A stretch of DNA of 64,000 bases, taken from NCBI GenBank assembly GCA_031213475.1, contig JARUPZ010000002.1, positions 17,600,079-17,664,078 of the forward strand, in the 5' to 3' direction. Positions 58,297 to 64,000 of this stretch are shown here, in pieces (the stretch's first letter is position 1; each line of letters opens with the position of its first letter). This DNA is from Nereocystis luetkeana. Taxonomy: Eukaryota; Sar; Phaeophyceae; Laminariales; Laminariaceae. The position numbers and the translations under genes are program-made. The notes beneath the pieces were generated by a model. That model was not told the DNA's origin and searched no databases. It saw only the letters and a list, made by a program, of their open reading frames with translations.

Positions 58297-59600
58297 TAAG
58301 GCAAGATGGTTCGACCATCGTTTCGGATTCTTTCTTCTGGACGCGATGCGCCACAAAACCGTGTGCAAACGAGAACGAGGTGAAGCGCGATAGTATATAC
58401 CTGGTAACTGGTACCTGGACTACACACAGTAAACGCTGCAGAAGTGGATACCCACCTTGATCGGCATCGCACTTTAAGTTACGCCGAGGAGACAGAAACA
58501 TGCCAACCGAACGGCCCAATCTGAAAACAGCACCTTAGCGGAGACGGAGCCCCCCCCCCCCTCAACTATGGCGACGTCGTCCCTCTCTGATCTCAATGGC
58601 GCTGAGAACGAAGGGCAAAAAAAGTAAACAGGAGGGAGAAAATAAGTACCTTGATGCCTTGTATTTTTTCTCTTATGTTGTGCACAGTCCATGTGGTGCC
58701 CGGCAAACACGAAAACGCTAAACCATGGATGGCTGTATGCCGGTAGTATTCATGCTTAGTAGTGTACTAAGCTGGCCGTTGGTATTGTATACCAGGTATG
58801 CCATGACAACACCTGGTTCGTTCTCGAACGTCCTTCGAAGCAGCTGGGGAGAATCGCAACAATAAACACGTTGACGACGAGACAGTAGCAGCTCAATCAG
58901 CCTACTGCACACGGTAGTTCGGCATGCGCCAAGTGACTCTTGTACGGTAAATAAACTCGTCCCACGCCACAGTTGCTGTTCCAACATTTGATTACCACGG
59001 AGCGGAGCAGGGCCGGTCGGTGCGGTGGGCGCATAGAGTGAGGGGGTCATCCCCGAGTCCTCTACACACGCTATATAACGGCGTATAACTATATTGGTCT
59101 TTTCTTGGTTCCTACTATCGCTATATAAGCGGGGGTTTTACCTGGGGGGGGGGGTCGGGGCAGGAAGAGATCTAGATATAGCCGCTTGAAAGCGCACTGA
59201 GCGACGTGGTGCAACAACGACGGTGTGGTGATCTCATCGTGTGATATGATCAAGGTAGTTTATGTATGCGCAAAATTCATCCGTGGCGGGTTTGAGAGAC
59301 CCCCGGCACACTTCCTATCAGGGACGGCGGATAAAGAAAGACGGGAGGCAAGGGCGTGAGCAAACTGGTAGAGGGACATCATGACGATGAGGACAACATA
59401 ATGACATCTTGCCGCTACAAACGGTACCGTAGCGACGATCTTGCCGCAAGGAGTACCCCCCTAAGGGGAGGGGGCGTGCAACGAGCAGAACGTTTACGTC
59501 GATGGCGAATCGACTGATTGGTGTTGATATCTTCTACACCCTGGACAATTAATAGTTCAATAGTCTAGTGTGTCTACAATTGATTCAGGAGAATGTGTCT

Positions 59601-59695
59601 TAACCCTTTTAGAACTGCAGTCTCGGTTTGGGGACAAACCAGTCAAAGTCTACGTAGTTTGTCCCCAAAATGGGACTGCAGTCCTAAAGGGGTTA
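59601..59695. mobile_element. R2 MITE copy (second arm)
   Basis: Identical counterpart of 35618-35712, with TTAA on both sides. Confidence 0.92.
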
Positions 59696-60283
59696 ATTTG
59701 ATTTGGGTTGACAATTGTTTTTGGCGACTGTCTATTCACTGAAATTGCCCATACAATTGATTTCGGCGATTGCCCTTTAATTGGAATTGGCCAGATAATG
59801 TTTTTAGGCGATTGCTTATCGATTGGAATTGTCCAGGCAATTGATTTTGAAGACCATCTGCTAGTTGGAATCGCGTGAGCAATAGGTTTCGAGTTATGAA
59901 TCGGAACTGTCCAGGCAATTGGTTGCGGAGACTGCGAATTAATTGGAATTGCCCGGGCAATTGATGTAGAAGGCAGTCTGCTACTTGAAATTGTCCCGAC
60001 GAATGATTTCGGAGACTGTGTATGAATTGGAGTTGCCGAACCAATTGATCTGGGAGGCTGTCTATTAATTGGAGTTGTCGGGACACATAAGTTTGGCGGC
60101 AGTCTATTAATTGAAATTGTCCGGACAGCCATTTTGGGGGGCCGACTATTTACTGGAATTGTCAGGACTATTGGTTCGGGAGACAGTCTGTCAATTGAAA
60201 TTGACCGGACAATATAGTTAGGAGACGGTCTTTTAACTGGAATTGTCCGGACCATTGATTACGGAGACTGCCTATAAAGTGAA
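59696..60283. repeat. 42-bp minisatellite (second arm)
   Basis: Counterpart of 35713-36300 with the same number of units. One substitution was noted in the first-read minus unit (TTPVK to TIPVK in the open frame). Confidence 0.85.
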
Positions 60284-60542
60284 AATGTCTGGACAATAAG
60301 GCCAGGCAAGGGTCACGTGATAGAAATTGTCTGGATATTAGAGCTCGACGCCTTTCACTTAACTGGAATTAGGGACCACAGTAGACAGTCTATTGCAATA
60401 GGAAGCTATTAATAGACTATTGGACTATTGCCTATTGTCCAGGGTGTGATATCTCTTCAAGGATATTCGTGTACCAAGTTATTTGTTTCGAGGGGTCTCA
60501 GCTCATACGAGGGTACGTATATATTGTCTACACCAGAACCTT

Positions 60543-61973
60543 CTCCGGAAAGAAACTTCCATCGACAACGATGGTACTAGCAGAAAACAGCGCCGGGCTC
60601 CCACATTAGTTGTTTTTCGAGTCTACGTATAGGCAAGCTTCCACCAACTTCCATAGAAGTAACTTTCGCTTCAATGTACGCAAATCCAACGTCTATGGGA
60701 GTACATCCAACTCCCACGAAGGTAAACTTGCGTCCGTGGAAGTTGGTGAAAGCTTACATGAAAATGAAATTCACGTTCATGGAAGAACATGAAAGGTCGC
60801 ATGGGAGTTGATGATTTTTTCCGCGAAAGCTTTCGTCTGCTTTCATGAAAAATCGCACCTACTTCCATATAAGTCCACTATCCCCCGGAAGCCGCCGAAG
60901 GCCTGTGGCCACTTTGATCCCATCCAGATGCGTTTATGAACTTCCCACCATTTTCCATGAAATTTATTTACTTCCGAATTCACTTCCATCGGAAGTAAAA
61001 TGCTTTTCAAGATTACTTCCATCGAAACAAGTAACTCCCATGGACATAAATTGTACTGACTCCTTTCTCAGGCGGTTGGCCTACCCATGCTTCGTTGTTG
61101 TCTTGGATTCCGCATTGCCTATCGTGCCCATCGTGCCTATCGTGCCTATCGTGCCTATCGTGTCTATCGTGCCAATCGTGTCTATCGTGTCTATCGTGCC
61201 TATCGCCCATCCGGATTTTACTCCCGTATTGCTTGCCTTGGAAGTAACTTCCATAATATTTCCATGGAATCGCTTCCAAATTTAGTTTTAATAAGAGCTA
61301 ATAATTTCGTTTTTAGTTTCCACATTTACTTCTATGGAAGGACATTAAACTCCCATAGTACTTCCATGCACGAACATTTTGCACCCATGGAAACACATTT
61401 ACTCCCATGGAAGCTTCCATCAACTTTCATACTTCCATGGAAGATTATACCGCGTCCCGTCCTCCAGCAGTTCGTATATCAGCTTGCCTGTCCCAGTCTA
61501 CCACCACGTGCACAGAAGCTTCCACGAGCTTCCTTTAAAGTAGATAATAGAAGTGGAAGGCTATCTCAATTGAACTCCTTGAACGAAATTCAGGAAGCTA
61601 CGGAGTGGAAGTAGGTAGAAATCGGTGGGGACTACTGAAACTTTCAGTAGATTGCGGAAGCCTATGAAAGCTAGTGGACGTATGTGTTAGGACTGGGGTC
61701 GTACGCAGTGCACAGGGGACCGGTGCGTACATCCATGGAAGCTTCCACCAACTTCCATGGAAGCTGTGGAAGCTTCCATGGGAGTGAACGCAAGGCGTGA
61801 AGTCATGTGTAGACCGATCCCCACACTTTTTTGATTATTCCTAGTTCACTTCTATGGAAGTTCCCACCAACGCCCATGGAAATATATGAACTTCTATGGA
61901 AGTTTGTGGAAGGCCCATGGGAGTGAAATCTACTTCCATGGAAGTGGATTAAAGGCTTCCGTGTAAGTTGGAC
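60543..61973. repeat. CTTCCATGGAAG palindrome domain (second arm)
   Basis: Counterpart of 36560-37990, including the 9-bp array at 61116-61204. It is practically identical. Confidence 0.85.
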
Positions 61974-62369
61974 ATAAGTACACGAGTGTAACAACGTGTA
62001 GTGGGTCCGAAAAACCATACCCAAGGGCAAAAGTGTGCTGCGTACGATTTACTGAAGAAGAGGGAGATATGTGTTCATTTATGAACGAGATTTGGCAGTT
62101 TCAGACGTTGTATTGCAACCCCTTTGGGCACATCTTGGTGCTGCGTCCTATTTTTATCGTGTCCCACTTTATTTTATGGCTGGTATGTTTCATACATTCC
62201 ACGGGAGTTTACAAGAAGAGAAGAAGTGACTGAAGCGTTTCTCACGATAAGATTGCCTTCCAAGGCACGAATCGTGGGAGGACCTCTAACAATCCGGGAG
62301 AAACGATCTTTAGGTTGGTAGGCTTTTCTGGTGTTATGGTTCCTGTTGGGATCAAGGTACGGGCGAAGA

Positions 62370-62428
62370 CCCAACCCAACCCCTGACTCTAACCCTAACC
62401 CTAACGCTAACCCTAACCCTGACCCCAA
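62370..62428. repeat. telomere-like CCCTAA tract (second arm)
   Basis: Identical counterpart of 38387-38445. Confidence 0.8.
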
Positions 62429-64000
62429 TCCGCAGCCAAAACGGGCCAAAACTCGCCATGAACGCGGCTACGCCGCGTTTGCATCGAACCAGGAAACTTC
62501 TCAGCTGCGGACGACGATTCCATAAGTAAGTGCAGACCACGGTACGCAGTTTTCAAGTCAAAAACGTCCCTAAATATCCCTTCTCCCAGATTGCTAAACC
62601 TACTCAATCGTGGTGTGGAGGGAGGGAGGGGGGGGGAGAACCTGCTATGCGACCCCGGATCTGAGTCACAAATATGATAGGAGGGAGAGAGCCAAAGAAG
62701 GCCGCAGATAATTATTAGGAAGATCAAACAAGTAGTACCTGGTACTACCCACCAAAAAAAAAGAAAGAGAGAAACAAATCGTGTGCCTCTCCGAGATGAA
62801 AGTACCAGGTAATGAATAAATTTCGCCGGAGGGGGACGCACTCCACAAACAAAATAGGTACCGGGTAGGTATACCAGTGATGCACAAGCAATATAAGTGG
62901 ATATCAGATCCGATCTTTTGTTTCAAACGTTAGCTAAACTGCCCGAACATATTCGGTGGTGATATCACGTCCGAACATTTAATAAATGGTTTGCCCTGTT
63001 TAATTGGCCATATACAGGTAGATGGGCAGACTAAATAAACCATTGTTAAAATAGAATACTCACGTGAAGTCTCACCAGGTGACTATGGCTGGGCTTCACC
63101 TATTTCTTCGACCCTTTACGAGTCAACTACTGTATATCCAGTAGTCAGTGATATCATGGGGGACTTCTACAGTTTGCACGCCCCGACGACACGCCACACA
63201 GCTCCTATATACGGAGTACTGTAGTACCTGGTGGCGCACCAAGGCTGTGAGTAACCTCGTCGCGTTCTTCTCTATCGCCCCAGCTCTCAACATCACTTAT
63301 AGCAAGTTGGCTAGCTTCCGTCGAGCTTCGACGAGCAGTGCCCAACCGCACGTCGATTCCCCGTGGTGAGTTCCCGAAGTCAGTGAGATTCCGTGCATGC
63401 GAAATGGGTGCTTGCGCCGGTCATCCCGAGGTGGCGTTCGATTCTGCACTATTGTCGTTACGATGATGAGTACCAAGCGATGTCGGACAAATGTCTCACA
63501 TGGACATTACACCCTCGATGGGTGACTGCAATTACTGCCCGGCACGTAGTTCGGGTAGACTGTAACAATGACTGACGTCACTGTAATTCCGGCGTCGCCC
63601 TTACGTTGTGGGCCTGCGCCGCCATGGATTGCCCTCTTCCATGCTCGTTGCTCTTTTTGCGCAAGGAAGACTGCATGCGACCGCTTGCGCAACAAGGCAG
63701 ACCTCTGCTATGCGCTACCAGTATATATATACCACTTTGCCCCGGAATATAGAGACCATGTATGCACCCCAGCAAAATTCAATGCTAAGGGTCCTCATGT
63801 TTAGTTACAGAGTACCCATGGTACAGAGTAGCACGCACAGTGAACCGCCTTCCTGCGTGAGGTATTATAGCTTCATTCGTCGAGTACTGCTTGCCTCGAT
63901 AGCTATAGGCAGGCACCCCCCAGTCAGTGCCGACCCACCAGACTCCGCCGGTTTACTTGCAACGTAGCTGTGATCGCCATCAAGTCTACCTCGTATACCG

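Larger units (their letters stand above)
56133..64000. repeat. segmental duplication, copy 2 (cut by window end)
   Basis: Direct copy of 32282-40017. I counted about 22 substitutions in the first 2.3 kb but only about four in the remaining 5.4 kb. Indels include a 24-bp insertion near 56627 and an R1 MITE at 58192. It still matches at the last base of the window. Confidence 0.97.

Overview
This window is nuclear DNA of an intron-rich eukaryote, most likely a stramenopile and probably a brown alga. Genes are split into short GC-rich exons with clear GT-AG borders. Introns run to several kilobases and are full of repeats. Trinucleotide repeats and homopolymer runs are common. A WSC domain followed by a cysteine-rich module of a kind I recall from brown algal secreted proteins supports the assignment, as does a short TTAGGG-type tract. 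No rRNA, tRNA, operon or bacterial feature was recognised. All gene models below were built by hand from reading frame, splice borders and phase; the phases agree at every junction used.

Layout. (1) 1-5141: low-complexity DNA and repeats, no firm gene. (2) 5142-13303, minus strand: a four-exon gene whose first exon carries a UAP56-binding-like motif (mRNA export adaptor type), followed by Lys/Ala-rich and Gly-rich segments. Its 5.8 kb first intron holds a 2.3 kb element with terminal inverted repeats, a fold-back element, MITEs and microsatellites. (3) 13304-15901: putative divergent promoter region. (4) 15902-28403, plus strand: exons for a FAM194-like domain, then a thioredoxin-like domain, then a degenerate response-regulator receiver domain. 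Phase allows one 829-codon gene, but two adjacent genes cannot be excluded. (5) 28404-32281: repeats and two weak minus-strand ORFs. (6) 32282-40017: first copy of a large segmental duplication with minisatellites, a palindrome-rich domain and a telomere-like tract. (7) 40981 to about 54610, plus strand: a secreted protein gene with signal peptide, WSC domain, cysteine-rich module, Pro-rich linker and CAP (SCP/PR-1) domain. (8) 56133-64000: second copy of the segmental duplication, running off the window end.

Mobile DNA. At least four dispersed short families recur: R1, an about 105 bp TA-flanked MITE; R2, an about 95 bp MITE with TTAA-like flanks; R3, an about 200-340 bp repeat; R4, a family around AGGAGCTCAA. 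One R1 copy is present in one arm of the segmental duplication and absent from the other, giving an exact empty site. The 9-mer TACCTGGTA/TACCAGGTA is greatly over-represented across non-coding DNA.

The direct copies are spaced about 23.9 kb apart. If the repeat unit is 32282-56132, the whole WSC-CAP gene lies inside a tandemly duplicated unit and a second gene copy would lie just beyond the window.
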